DNA of 64,000 nucleotides from assembly GCA_035578905.1 (NCBI GenBank), contig JAQJVL010000155.1, positions 1,529,501 through 1,593,500 on the forward strand, read 5' to 3'. A program made the translations under genes and the position numbers. The notes beneath the pieces are model-generated. The model ran no database searches. It worked only from the letters and a program-made list of their open reading frames with translations, and was not told the origin of the DNA. Positions 1 through 12,252 of this stretch are shown here, piece after piece. Positions within the stretch are counted from its first letter, which is position 1, and every line of letters starts with the position of its first letter. This stretch comes from Stictocephala bisonia (lineage: Eukaryota > Arthropoda > Insecta > Hemiptera > Membracidae).

Positions 1-1003
1 CAATACCATTGTACGTGCACGGGAGGATTGATACTACTGTACGTGTATGTGTGGGTGGGTCAATACCACTGTACGTGTATGGGATAATCGATACTACTGT
101 ACTTTTATGGGTGAGTGGGTGGGTCAATACCATTGTACGTGCACGGGAGGATCGATACTACTGTACGTGTATGTGTGGGTGGGTCAATACCACTGTACGT
201 GTATGGGAGAATCGATACTACTGTACTTGTATGGGTGAGTGGGTGGGTCAATACCATTGTACGTGCACGGGAGGATCGATACTACTGTACGTGTATGTGT
301 GGGTGGGTCAATACCACTGTACGTGTATGGGAGAATCGATACTACTGTACTTGTATGGGTGAGTGGGTGGGTCAATACCATTGTACGTGCACGGGAGGAT
401 CGATACTACTGTACTTGTATGTGTGGGTGGGTCAATACCACTGTACGTGTATGGGAGAATCGATACTACTGTACTTGTATGGGTGAGTGGGTGGGTCAAT
501 ACCATTGTACGTGCACGGGAGGATCGATACTACTGTACGTGTATGTGTGGGTGGGTCAATACCACTGTACGTGTATGGGAGAATCGATACTACTGTACTT
601 GTATGGGTGAGTGGGTGGGTCAATACCATTGTACGTGCACGGGAGGATCGATACTACTGTACGTGTATGTGTGGGTGGGTCAATACCACTGTACGTGTAT
701 GGGATAATCGATACTACTGTACTTTTATGGGTGAGTGGGTGGGTCAATACCACTGTACGTGTATGGGAGGATCGATACTACTGTACGTGTATATGTGGGT
801 GTGTCAATACCACTGTACGTGTATGGGAGAATCGATACTACTGTACTTGTATGGGTGAGTAGGTGGGTCAATAGATCTGTACGTGTAAGAGAGTATCGAT
901 ACCACTGTACGTGTACAGGTGAGTGGGTGGGTCAATGCCACTGTACGTGTATGGGAGAATCGATACTACTGTACGTGTATAGGTGGGTGGGTGGGTCACG
1001 GTG
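1..1003. repeat. 124-bp-period minisatellite (31-bp core family)
   Basis: Tandem array continuing off the left edge. The exact period is 124 bp, seen as identical blocks stepping by 124, and each block is four diverged ~31-bp subunits with core TACCACTGTACGTGTATGGG followed by GTGGGTGGGTCAA. Blocks between 115 and 735 are almost identical; the last ~250 bases are more diverged, as expected at an array edge. Open frames on both strands are by-products of the repeat and not genes. The same core is scattered at many other sites in the window. Confidence 0.95.
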
Positions 1004-1960
1004 AGTAAATAATTATGATTCCTCGCTCCCTCAAAGGATACTAATTTTTCTTACAATATTTTCATGTAAATAATTACATTTAACTGCCTTTAAAAGGGGT
1101 TTCTAAGTATTTATAATGAAAAAGACTATCAAACGTAGAAAACAACAAAATAACCAGAAGAGAGAGTGTTTTGTATCGTAACACAAATATAAACTATCGT
1201 AGAACTATTCACTTTCATTCCATAAAAAATGTTTGTTTATAGAAACGTTTACTCGGATGTATACGACTCCAGCGATCCACTTGTCCTCCAGTAGTAAGTA
1301 TCTCCAGTCCAATATTCAGAGAATTTTTCTGCCATGTCGGCAAATATTGGACATCGTTATTGGCTCTTAACTGGATGGACCTAAATCACTGGAAATGTTA
1401 TTGGCCACATCATGTTGTATTTTATCGGATACTTTATCAACTTTTCTGTCCAGAAAATAAATAATACCAATGTTTTACAAATGTGTTAATTAAATAAGAT
1501 AACAATGCGTATTTTTCTATGATTATTACGGTAATATGATACATATACATATATAAAATCTAAACTTATGAAACTTACATTAGATAGAAATTTGTAGGTA
1601 GTATAATATATATTGGTAAACATATTTCCGATGCTCGTTGTCTGTCAGATCTCTGACTTCTTATGACATTTATAACTGCTTCTCACTACACAAAAGAATA
1701 TTGCTATACAAAATATTTTCGTAAAAAAATATAGACCTGAAATTGCTATGCATATTTTTTATGCTTAGTAACTAGCATACTATACGTTATTATACATTGT
1801 AGTTTAGCGAATTATTACACAATACAAGAGTACAAAAATATATGTACAAATTATTACGAATATTCATGTGCTTAATATCGGTAACAATATTTCATTCCTC
1901 AGACGAGGACCACAGTAATACCTGAGTATAGTAAAGCCACAGTATTATATAAACACACAG
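1004..1960. other. AT-rich, no feature recognised
   Basis: Unique-looking AT-rich sequence with short A/T runs. No long open frame, no recognisable repeat shared with the rest of the window, and no RNA-like segment seen. Confidence 0.6.
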
Positions 1961-1961
1961 T

Positions 1962-2195
1962 GGCCATGACCAGACGGTTCCGACGTTATCACAAGATAAC
2001 GGAGTCAAGCAACATCGAGCGAGGCTGTCCTTTGGATGGGTGACCATCTGAGCGATCCCGTTCTTACACGCAGCCTGCCTGCCCGGTCACTAGTAGTGGA
2101 AGTCACCCTTAAGCCGTTGATTCCCAGATTAACTGTTAGAGATTGCTTCTTAGCCCTAACTTCGCCTGATAAAATAAGACATCAATCAACTTAAA
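1962..2195 (+). repeat. 5S rRNA-derived SINE, copy 1
   Basis: The first ~100 bases follow 5S rRNA closely. The internal promoter is kept: a box-A-like AGTCAAGCAACATCGAGC near 2003-2020 and the box-C-like GGATGGGTGACC at 2034-2045. The 3' half is unrelated to 5S but is shared with the copy at 14300, including a block reading CCCTAACTTCGCCTG then TAAAATAAGAC. A 5S head joined to a common non-5S tail in two places fits a 5S-headed (SINE3-class) retroposon and not a plain 5S pseudogene. Mobility and partner LINE are inferred; no clear tail repeat is visible. Confidence 0.8.
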
Positions 2196-3332
2196 CTTTT
2201 AGCGATGCTCAGTTGGTTTACTTGCAACCAAGCGATGCTAGCGATCCTAGCGGTGGTGTACTAAATAATCGATTTTATTTGAATAATTACACTCAATTAA
2301 TTGTATTTAAACTGACATTCTATCTAGCGGAGAGATACCGGAGAGACGACCACTAGCATTGCTAGCGTGGAGCAGTTGGAATTTCTTCAATGTGTTTGTA
2401 TTATACGGTAGATAAAGAAGCGGTTAAGTGCAGTAGGCATAGGAATAAGTTGTTATCTTGGGTTATGTTTAGTTATCTTGGGAAGGCTAGTTACTCCCTC
2501 GCACCCTCGTTAGTGGGTGATGGCCCTCCCACCCATCCACCAATGTGCCTCGGATTACTATTTTAGAATAATTGAATTTTTTTAAGAAAGTGGATTTTAT
2601 TTATTATTGATATGAGAGTTGAATTTTCATTTTTTAAGGAACATTCAATTTTATTTTGTTGCATAGTAAGAAAGAAATATTTTTTTAGGAAGGAACATTT
2701 AGAATTATACTTTTACTACTGTTTTTAATGTAGGTTATGTTAAATTCAATATAGAAAAATATGAAAAAACAAATCTTGATTGTTCAGAAATAAACTCCTC
2801 ACGATATCCTACATTAAAATTATTCTTAAGAAAAAAGAGAACAATAAATTAAAATTTACTATTTCTAAGTGTTACTTAGAGAAAAGTAGTATAATAAAAT
2901 ATGATATTTAAAAGTCATACTAAACTTACATTCATGTTTTTACATAGATAGTTGACAATGTACCAGAATATAAAACGTTATTGCACCTCAGATAAAACGC
3001 GAGCTCAGTTTCCATAACTACATACTCCATTCAAACTGATCATAAGGTAAGTTCTAGTCTGTTGATGTTAGCGATGGTTCTTGTCTGGCTTTGTTAAACC
3101 GAGTATAACATTCCTTTGTTATCTGAATAGAAGAGTATTTCAACAATTTGAAACGAATATACAACGGAAAAATTGTTAGTTTTGTATTGTATGTCTTTAT
3201 TGTGATACTTTCGAAACAGTGTTTTTACATTTGTAGAGTTATGTACAGTTTCAAATATTATAGTTAAATTTGAAATTTTAATAATCTAAGTAAAACAATT
3301 TCTAATTTAATTTTATAAATTTCTTTGTGAAG
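2196..3332. other. AT-rich, no feature recognised
   Basis: Long AT-rich stretch with oligo-T and oligo-A runs. A slightly GC-richer patch at about 2480-2555 contains CCCACCCATCCACC but no tandem structure. No coding or RNA signal seen. Confidence 0.55.
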
Positions 3333-3475
3333 CCCTCTGGTCTGAGAAAAGTAAAAGTTGTTTACTTTTTTTTAGTAACCGATCACCATGATATTTCTTC
3401 ACTTTTTAAATATTGTAATACATTTGTGTTGCGTAACATCATATTGTATTTCCACCAACACATAATATGCTGATT
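3333..3475 (+). mobile_element. Penelope-like element 3' end, decayed
   Basis: Matches the 3' ends at 29000 and 55300 in order: GTGAAGCCCTCTGGTCTGAG, then a hairpin region, then CGATCACCATGATATTT, then ATTGTAATACATTTGTGTTG, and finally ACCAACACATAATATGCTGATTA. The hairpin of the other copies is destroyed here and the core CTGAGGA reads CTGAGAA. It is an old truncated copy; no coding remnant is recognisable upstream. Confidence 0.7.
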
Positions 3476-4363
3476 AATACAGTTATTTAATGAAAATTAA
3501 GTTGTATTTTAAAATGTCATAAGAATAAAATTTCGTTCCATTGTAAGAATGAGTAGTTTTCAACTTGTTTCCTAACTAGCATATTAAATATAATTAGAAA
3601 TTACAAAGAAACAAAACGACAAATAATACAAATATAATACAATACAATACAAATCTTGTTATCAAGTATGGTAAACAACAGTTACCATTCTCAAACCAAT
3701 GGGACTAACAATGGAAATATATAATATTTTGTATCTCTTGCACTTATAGTGTATCAAACTTCTGTTGTGTAACATTTCACTTTCTTGACACCTTCATGGG
3801 ATTAAGTAGGACTTTGTTCCTAGTAAAGACAGTTATGTCAAATCAACTGTTGGATAATTTATTATATTGAATACCTCCATAGCTTAACAGTATGGATAAA
3901 AATAAAAGTGGGTTGTATTAAATATTATAATTAATTGCCGACAACCCTTGATTTACTACGGAGTGGTTCTCTACGCTTGCTTAACCTCACCTCCGTGGTC
4001 CCCTTTAAACCATCATATCAATATAAAAGTCAGCCTGCTGTCGTTCTCCTAGTTTTCTAGCCCTTGAAACCTACTTTAGGGGGAATCCTAGAAGTACATT
4101 CATATCAAAGTTATCAAAAATTACCTTGAACATTTCACAATTAAAACCAAATTATCTAACTTTTTTGTCGTATTTATCTTTTTTTATCAGCTGTTTTAAA
4201 TAAGTTCTTGATATCAATTAATGCCAATGTTTCCCTTATGAAAAGAATAAAATTACGAGGGGATGAAATGGAATTTCTAAATTCTAAGTTCTTTCTTCTT
4301 GGGTCTATACTATAAAACACTAACTTCCCTCCAAATTTCATCAAAATAAAGGGACGTTGCATT
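3476..4363. other. AT-rich, no feature recognised
   Basis: Includes a short five-base tandem (ATACA) near 3635-3655. Otherwise nothing recognised. Confidence 0.5.
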
Positions 4364-4838
4364 CCAGTCAAGTACAGAACGGATATCGTTGGAGCCCATA
4401 GAAACTGTCGGCTTCTATCAATTTACGTGGGAATGTCGCCCTCCAGAGTTACAATTGTATTGTGATGGTTGGGGGGGGGGGCGATTTGAAATCCACTCAG
4501 GTACAGACTAGATATCTGTGGGGACCATTGAAATTGTCGGCTTCTATCAATTTACGTGGGGCTCTACAGTTCTCGTACAGTGGTAGTGTGGTGGAGGGCG
4601 GGGTTTGAGCGAATTGAATTCCACTCAGGTACAGACCAAAAGTGGTGCCCATAGAAATTGTCAGCTTCTGTCAATTTACATGGCAATGTCTCCATTTAGA
4701 GTTACAGTGGTAGTGTGGTGGATGGGGGCAAGATAATTGAATTCCACTCAGGTATAGACCAGATATCGATGGTGCCCGTAGAAATGGTTAGCTTCTGTCA
4801 GATCCAAATCACGTGGGACTGTCTCCCTCTATAGCGGA
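4364..4838 (+). repeat. ~127-bp tandem repeat, four diverged units (family B)
   Basis: Four units marked by TTCCACTCAGGTACAGACC-like blocks near 4362, 4491, 4620 and 4744, each followed by a GATATCG-like block, CCATAGAAATTGTC, GCTTCT(A/G)TCAATTTAC and GTGGGA, then a G-rich run (up to eleven G at ~4471). Single copies of the same unit occur at 12096-12252, 50205-50325 and, reversed, 61915-62060. Function unknown; it behaves as a dispersed repeat that has amplified locally here. Confidence 0.85.
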
Positions 4839-5086
4839 GGAATATATGCATGAAAAAATCAAACAAACCTTTCCGATTTTCCGCAGGTAACTCTCAACCT
4901 TAATTTGAGGCTTTGTTAAGAGGCAGTCATAATAATTACAATATTATTCTTTAATCTATGTAAATATTTCTTAATTTAATCAGTTTTGACTTTAAGGTAG
5001 CTTTTTAGCTGATTTAATTTTAAAAACAAAATTGTTTGTGTATATTCAAATAAAAATTCTTAAGTTTCATTACTTTAAAATAAAAC
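4839..5086. other. AT-rich, no feature recognised
   Basis: No repeat, coding or RNA signal seen. Confidence 0.5.
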
Positions 5087-5163
5087 ATCTTAGCTAAACA
5101 TCTTAGCTAAACATCTTAGCTAAAAATCTTAGCTAAACATCTTAGCTAAACATCTTAGCTAAG
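5087..5163. repeat. 13-bp tandem repeat, six units
   Basis: Unit CATCTTAGCTAAA repeated about six times with one C-to-A variant. Confidence 0.95.
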
Positions 5164-5326
5164 GTACATAGTATGAGATTGTTTGAAAAGGGTAAAAACG
5201 ATCTATGGTCATATACGAACAAGCCCATACATATGTATATCAACAATATCTAGCCACATGGTACTAATTAATCAGCCCAGCCCGTACATTAGTACAGTAC
5301 GTGCCTGTGTACAAGCACAATCGATA

Positions 5327-6256
5327 TTCAGTGTGATTTTTTTTAAGTGTGCCCACCATTGGGATCTTTTAAACCTACAGAGATATGAAACACTTTACAT
5401 TTAAATTATTAAATGTACATATAAATTAGGGGCTTTACCTAATTTTTTTATGCTCATTACAATTACGTAGGTAAAATTTTAAATATTTTGTTTTTTCCAA
5501 TATGGCAGCCAATTTTGAATTTACATATGTTAACCCCTATTTTTTATGATGGATTTAGGTTTTACTAGTGATTCTAAGAGGTTTTTATTCTAGTTATTTT
5601 TTTTATATACTTAACCGTTTCGCCGCTAGGAGTGATGTTAAACTAAGAATTTCAGCGCTCTTAGCGGAAAAACGGTTAAGTATATTAACATTATAAGATT
5701 TAAAAAGTCTTAGAATCACTAGTCAAACCTAAATACACCATAAAAAAAGGGGTTACGATAAGTAATTTCAAAGTTGCCTGCCAATTGGAAAATGGCGACT
5801 GAATTTTAAAATTTGAACTACGTGATTGCAATGTTTTTATATAAAATATTTATTGAAGAGCTTTTTAAAATTCAATTGAATAAAAATATTGCATTATAAG
5901 TTAAGGTTTATTTTTGTAAATTGCAGAACATACATCTTAATAAGTTGTTCAAATGAGGATTTCTGAAACTTTCAGCGCTCATAGCGGCGAAACGGTTAAG
6001 TATATAAAAAAAGTATTAAGAATAAAACATTCTTAGAATCACTAATAAAATCTAAAACCATAATAAAAAATAGGAGTTGCAATAAGAAATTTCAAAGTTG
6101 GCCACCATATTGGAAAATGGTGACTGAATTTTAAAATTTGACCTACGTAATTGTATTGAGCATAAAAAATGAGGTAAATTCTCCCATTTAAAGTTTGTTG
6201 TATCTCTGCAGGTTCAAAATATCCCAATGGTGGCACCCTAAAAAAATCACCCTGTA
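5327..6256. mobile_element. Fold-back MITE with long inverted repeats and TA duplication
   Basis: Left end TTCAGTGTGATTTTTTT and right end ATCACCCTGTA are inverted, and the match continues inward for about 300 bp on each side through CCACCATTGGGAT, TTACGTAGGT and CTTAACCGTTTCGCCGCT. TA flanks both ends (5325-5326, 6257-6258). The interior contains an extra inverted partial copy, so the CTTAACCGTTTCGCCGCT block appears once forward (~5610) and twice reversed (~5665 and ~5980), with AGCGCT beside it. There is no transposase. The right terminus TACAGGGTG matches the autonomous element at 52470; the left end carries substitutions. Confidence 0.85.
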
Positions 6257-7566
6257 TACTACAATTACACTTTAATCTACATTTTGAAATTGGACTTCAT
6301 AATATGATGACTGTTACACAAATATAGGCAAACAAATCTTGATATTTTATAAAATAAAAAAAACTATGTACTCAGATATCACGATATATCCGGAACCTCA
6401 GAAAAGACTTTGATAAAATTTGCAGAGATGTTAGCTGGCGTATTATGACCCATGAATTATGATTTCTTGAAATTCCAAACCTATTTTTACTACTTAAAAT
6501 ATTCAATATAGTTGTAAAACTAGCAAAATACTGACTCTAACAAATTATTTAAAACTACTACTAATAACACCTAAGTTTTTTGATTATATTATTCAATTTG
6601 CAACAAAATTTGCCTATTTCTATGCAATCATTTTTTCGTTTTAGCATATAATTAGAATAACTAAATATGATACGCTTAAAAAATTTTATTTAAATAAACT
6701 TGATTGTTGCTAGGTTCCAGAGAATGGTTGTAGAAAAAAAGAATGTAATTTATTTTAATCAAATGGAGAGGCCAATCTCTATGTACATGTGCGAGGAACT
6801 TATCATACAAAATAAGGGGAGATAACACGTACAGTACAAGGTGAATGTTACCAGTAAAAACAAACAGTGTAGACCATAATTCAAACCTGCGCTCCCAAGT
6901 TTAAAGTCCTGACGACTTCAATGGCTCGGTCACTGGCTCCCACAAATAAATCTTTGTTAAGGTTAACAGTTTTTTCTTTTGAATCAGCTCGTAGAAATAC
7001 TGGTAGGGATACGTTTTACATATTTATTACGATGTGGCAAAATTATTTTATAAACCCTTGACTAATTGTAACAAAATATTATCTTTTATGTTTGCAGGAT
7101 TTTAACGTTGGTAATAATATTGACAAAAACTAATTATAATTTTATTGAGAGTAAACTTATCAATAAATTTAATGTCTAGCTAACTGCAATTGGTAGCATA
7201 TATTACCAACGGCCTGCGGCCATTTAATCCCCACCCCCTCCCCCTCCCACAGACGTACATTATGTCTGAGATTGTGGTGTTAATTGGCTCATATCCTTGC
7301 TCAATATAATTCCATCTCAGATTGTTATATTAATAACATTTCGGTTATTTATTTGCTAATTACAGATAATAACATTGAAATTAACAATAATTTAAGTTAG
7401 TGTGTTATTTTTATGGATTCACTTATAGTCGCATTTTTTAATACAGAAGAACGTAGACGCAAAATAACCAAGTGTTTGTTTCAGTACAATAAAGAAATAC
7501 ATATAAAGTATTATATTAAAATAAAAAGAAAAACAATATGAACTTTCAGTATTATCAGAACACTAG
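6257..7566. other. AT-rich with a short C-rich patch; no gene recognised
   Basis: Mostly AT-rich. A patch at 7209-7252 reads GGCCTGCGGCC followed by C-rich runs. No coding or RNA feature recognised. Confidence 0.5.
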
Positions 7567-7650
7567 GGGACAACCCTGCACGCTACACGTGCCATCCCAG
7601 TCACTCGCTGCGCTCGTTACACCTCGGCCTTCGGCCTCGCCCGGTGACTT
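7567..7650 (-). mobile_element. Helitron-like 3' terminus
   Basis: Read on the minus strand the block ends in a short hairpin region (GGCACGTGTAGCGTGC), about eleven bases, then CTAG followed by T. This is the layout of Helitron 3' ends: hairpin, then CTRR, inserted before T. The plus strand shows further GC-rich mini-palindromes (CACTCGCTGCGCTCGT, CCTCGGCCTTCGGCC). A related block occurs at 37783 with the same CTAG-T junction. No Rep/helicase coding sequence and no 5' TC end was found, so a non-autonomous copy is inferred. Confidence 0.5.
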
Positions 7651-8377
7651 TTGACTACAAATAATAGTAGGTTAACTGTATAACGTACAATCACAATATT
7701 ATATTAATTTACTCTCTTACAGCATCTCACTTACATTACTTGCGTTGTTACCTATTTATTATCATAAACATCCAATGATATTACTTAGCCTACTCAAAAG
7801 GTCTTTAATTCATTTGTTTTTGTATCACCAGCAAAGCTAGATACATAAAATAACTGCATTAAATTACCATTTAAACCATGCCTACAACCTTTCCAGGATT
7901 AACATTATGAACTATCTAATCTCATCAATATTGCAAAAACCATTGTTTTCGTTTCAAAAGGTGTTAAGCCTTTTTGTAAATCAATATTTACATTTGAACA
8001 GCTGTTACTTTTCGATTCATATGAATATCTCTCCATGTTAATCTTATGGTCGAAAAACGAACTTTTAGGGCTTCCTGTGCCCTCCGTGGTGAAAAATTCT
8101 AAGAAGTAAGACCTTATTGCACAACTACGAACAGAAGCAAATTTGTGACACCTGAACCGTTTAAATTAGTTAAGAAATAAAGGAGGAGTTGCGTTGACAA
8201 AAAATGACTTCACGTAGGCTATTATTATAAGGATAAACTATCAAAACAGCTGGAAAACGTCTGGTCTTAGGTTCTTTTAATTTATATTTGTCCAATCAAA
8301 ATAAAATACAACATATTTTATAATATGTTCTTGTTGTTTAATTCCCCTAACATCTTCTTTAATGTAAATACTATAAA
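7651..8377. other. AT-rich, no feature recognised
   Basis: No coding, RNA or repeat feature recognised before the 45-bp satellite begins. Confidence 0.5.
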
Positions 8378-10165
8378 CCCAGCCACGCTTTGTTGTGGCT
8401 TAGTATGTACATACTAGCTAAACCCAGCCACGCTTTGTTGTGGCTTAGTATGTACATGCTAGCTAAACCCAGCCACACTTTGTTGTGGCTTAGTATGTAC
8501 ATGCTATCTAAACCCAGCCGCGCTTTGTTGTGGCTTAGTATGTACGTACTAGCTAAACCCAGCCACGCTTTGTTGTGGCTTAGCACGTACATGCTAGCTA
8601 AACCCAGCCACGCTTTGTTGTGGCTTAGTATGTACATGCTAGCTAAACCCAGCCACGCTTTGTTGTGGCTTAGTATGTAGATACTAGCTAAACCTAGCCA
8701 TGATTTGTTGTGGCTTAGTATGTACATACTAGCTAAACCCAGCCACGCTTTGTTGTGGCTTAGTATGTGGATACTAGCTAAACCCAGCAACGCTTTTTTG
8801 TGGCTTAGTATGTAGATACTAGCTAAACCCAGCCACGCTTTGTTGTGGCTTAGTATTTACATACTAGCTAAACCCAGCCACGCTTTGTTGTGGCTTAGTA
8901 TGTACAAACTAGCTAAACCAAGCCACGCTTTGTTGTGGCTTAGTATGTATATACTAGTTAAACCCAGCCACGCTTTGTTGTGGCTTAGTATGTACATACT
9001 AGCTAAACCCAGCCACGCTTTGTTGTGGCTTAGTATGTAGATACTAGCTAAACCCAGCAACGCTTTTTTGTGGCTTAGTATGTAGATACTAGCTAAACCC
9101 AGCCACGCTTTGTTGTGGCTTAGTATTTACATACTAGCTAAACCGAGCCACGTTTTGTTGTGGCTTAGTATGTACAAACTAGCTAAACCAAGCCACGCTT
9201 TGTTGTGGCTTAGTATTTACATACTAGCTAAACCCAGCCACGCTTTGTTGTGGCTTAGTATTTACATACTAGCTAAACCCAGCCACGCTTTGTTGTGGCT
9301 TAGTATGTACAAACTAGCTAAACCCAGCAACGCTTTGTTGTGGCTTAGTATGTATATACTAGCTAAACCCAGCCACGCTTTGTTGTGGCTTAGTATTTAC
9401 ATACTAGCTAAACCCAGCCACGCTTTGTTGTGGCTTAGTATTTACATACTAGCTAAACCCAGCCGCGCTTTGTTGTGGCTTAGTATTTACATACTAGCTA
9501 AACCCAGCCACGCTTTGTTGTGGCTTAGTATGTACAAACTAGCTAAACCAAGCCACGCTTTGTTGTGGCTTAGTATGTATATACTAGTTAAACCCAGCCA
9601 CGCTTTGTTGTGGCTTAGTATGTACATACTAGCTAAATCTAGCCACGCTTTGTTGTGGCTTAGTATGTACAAACTAGCTAAACCAAGCCGCGCTTTGTTG
9701 TGGCTTAGTATGTATATACTAGCTAAACCCAGCCACACTTTGTTGTGGCTTAGTATGTAGATACTAGCTAAACCTACCCACTCTTTGTTGTGGCTTAGTA
9801 TGTACAAACTAGCTAAACCCAGCCAAGCTTTGTTGTGGCTTAATATGTATATACTAGCTAAACCCAGCCACGCTTTGTTGTGGCTTAGTATGTACATACT
9901 AGCTCAACCTATCCACTCTTTGTTGTGGCTTAGTATGTACATACTAGCTAAACCCATCTACGCTAAGTTTTGGCTTAGTATGTATATACTAGCCAAACCC
10001 AGCCACGTTTTTTTGTGGCTTAGTATGTACATGCTAGCTAAATCCAGTCACACTATGTTGTGGCTTAGTATGTACATACTAGCTAAACCCAGCCACGCTT
10101 TGTTGTGGCTTAGTATGTACATACTAGCTAAACCTAGCCACGCTTTGTTGTGGCTTAGTATGAGT
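8378..10165. repeat. 45-bp palindromic satellite, about 40 units
   Basis: Unit of 45 bp made of two inverted repeats: AGCCACGCTTTGTTGTGGCT (6-bp stem, 8-base loop) and the perfect 16-bp palindrome TAGTATGTACATACTA. They are joined by GCTAAACCC. Because 45 is a multiple of three, open frames run through the array on both strands; these are artefacts. Variants recur every 270 bp (six units; for example the AGCAACGCTTTTTT variant near 8786 and 9056), which shows higher-order amplification. Units at the right end (after ~9890) are more diverged. Confidence 0.95.
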
Positions 10166-10335
10166 TAACTACCTTTTACTGACTGAACAATTATTTAATG
10201 AGTACTTGATTTTATATGATAAAAAGTAACGTCCAGTTGTTTTCTTAAACAATCATCTGGTCACAGTATTAAATATGATTCGGTTATTATATACACATAA
10301 ATCATGTGAAAAAGGTTAGTAAAAGTTCTTTCCTA

Positions 10336-10440
10336 TACAGGGTGTTACTGAAATACTTGGACAAACTTCAGGAGGTTTTTGTCCACTTAATAGGGTGGAG
10401 AACAGACACTTAAATCCACTATGCACACTTCACAACATCA
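10336..10440 (+). mobile_element. Solitary TACAGGGTG transposon end
   Basis: TACAGGGTGTTACTGAAATA follows TA, like the ends of the elements at 5327, 29086, 38385 and 52470. No inverted partner was found in the following 2 kb, so this is a truncated end or a one-sided remnant. The inner boundary is arbitrary. Confidence 0.5.
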
Positions 10441-12095
10441 GTGCCTGTACGGGGGGGGGGGTGAAGGGGCTATTATCACTTTACATATATGTGGGTGGGA
10501 ATAAATAACTTCAAACTACAAGTTTAATTGATTGTAGATGATGGCTTCATTCCATAAGTATTTATATTCAGACAAATAAACTATGATCTATTCAAAAGCG
10601 ATAATATCGTAAAAACAAAGTGGCATTTACAAAAATGGTAGCTGTTAAAATAATAGCGAGGAAGATAACTGTGTAAACGAAAATGTATATTTTTACAAGA
10701 TGTAAATGAATGTTGTTTAAGAGGTGATCAATACAGAAGAGGAGAATTTTCCTCAACATTTTGTCATCTAATGGACCTAATTACTATCACTCTACTTATC
10801 TCGATTGGTGAGTAGGTCGATTTGATACGGAATGAATGATACAACTGAAACTGTGCGATTGTACTAGATTCTTTACTCTAATTTGGCACAGGCATCTAGC
10901 TAATAAGAGTAAAAATTCAGAAAAAGGATTTGTATAAAAGCAAGTAAAATGTCTTGGTGCTCTGACAATAGCCACAGGGAAGAAATAAACAGAAGTAGCA
11001 TCCAATATTTCACAAAATGGGTGTCGAGTTAGTGTAACGAGTAGTTGTCCATGCGATGGCAGGGCCAGACGTCTTGTCAGTCCCACCCTTATTCTTTCCA
11101 AATCCTCAAGGACAAACGTAGAAATGATTACTATATTTGTACGACTATGAAGTTGTACATTAGTTGTAATATATTTCTAACCACCAATGTTTTGTTGACT
11201 GTGGCCATGAGAAAGCGATAGCTATTTCTTTTTGTTCTCTGTATCGTAGCTTACTTTAGACGCAATACTTCAACTGTTGCTATTCTCAGAACTACCAACA
11301 TAGAAAGAGTATCAATCAAAGTAAGTATTTAAAAGGCTTTTCGCAGAACGATTCTTTCTTCACCATACAATATAACCTGCACGTCACAGATTGTCATTGC
11401 CAGGACTTTCAGGAAACTCCATTCCACGGTACGTTTAATATGATAATAGTCAAAAGATCTGTATGGTAAAATTGGTTTAAGGAAACTGTTTCAAGCGACT
11501 GTCAGGTACATAAAGAGTTATTTCGAGATATTTCAATTTATACAACCAAGTTTAGCTACACCTAACTTCTTTTAGTGTGATACTGTAATAGTACTTATGA
11601 TATTATTATTTTTAATTATTTTTGTAACGGTTGTGTTTTGGTCTGATGACGTTTTACTCGGTAGTAAAAGACCTAATACGATAATACATTAAATTACTCG
11701 AATTTTTAAAAACATTGATTTTAAAATTATAAATAACAAGAAATTTCAGAGTATCAACTTCCCAAGTACTGATTTTTTAACAAAGGTATTTTCATTTGAA
11801 TTTATATACAAGTTATTACACTCATTCACGTAATCCTTTTGCAATTAATTCTCGATATTAGATATTTTATAAATTTCTTTTGACATTTTGTTTTAACACA
11901 ATAACATTCCAACAAACTGTATTAGTTATTTCGTTAGGTTATAAAAGTAAATAGTAAGTGGTAAATTATAAAACATTGTTTTCAAATCATTAGACAATTC
12001 ATATATCTGTTTTAAACAGAACGATACGTGGAAAATACTGATATTTTTACTTCCAGTAAAACACGAAGTTGGAGAACAGTCCCCTTGTTATTGAA
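10441..12095. other. No gene recognised
   Basis: Contains an eleven-G run at ~10450. A minus-strand open frame at 10796-11101 shows no recognised domain or splice context and is not called. Otherwise AT-rich. Confidence 0.5.
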
Positions 12096-12252
12096 TATAT
12101 CTATGCTGGGAGGGAATGTGTTGGGGGAGGGGGGTGAGAGTATTGCATTCCACTCAGGTACAGACAGGCCGGGTCCCGCAGGTGGCCATACAAATCGTCA
12201 GCCACTGTCAGCATTCCAAATTGAGTGGGATTGTTTCCCTCCTAAAACCAGA
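12096..12252 (+). repeat. Family B dispersed repeat, single copy
   Basis: Carries TTCCACTCAGGTACAGAC, CCATACAAATCGTC and ATTGAGTGGGATTGTTTCCC in the same order as the reversed copy at 61915-62060 and, more loosely, the units at 4364-4838. A G-rich run precedes it. The plus-strand open frame across it is incidental. Confidence 0.8.

Noticed and set aside
1..1004. Nested open frames stepping by 124 bases
   Set aside because: By-product of the minisatellite; frames open on both strands with the same period.
1962..2080. Functional 5S rRNA gene
   Set aside because: Only the internal promoter region matches well; the 3' portion of 5S is replaced by a tail shared with 14300, and there is no tandem 5S array.
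8378..10165. CRISPR-like array
   Set aside because: There are no unique spacers: the whole 45-bp unit repeats. The context is eukaryotic.
8371..10168. Long repetitive open frames on both strands
   Set aside because: The 45-bp period is a multiple of three, so one open unit stays open throughout; both strands are open and no start, splice or codon-bias evidence exists.
10796..11101. 101-codon minus-strand open frame
   Set aside because: No domain, no splice signals and no repeat partner; length is within chance for this composition.
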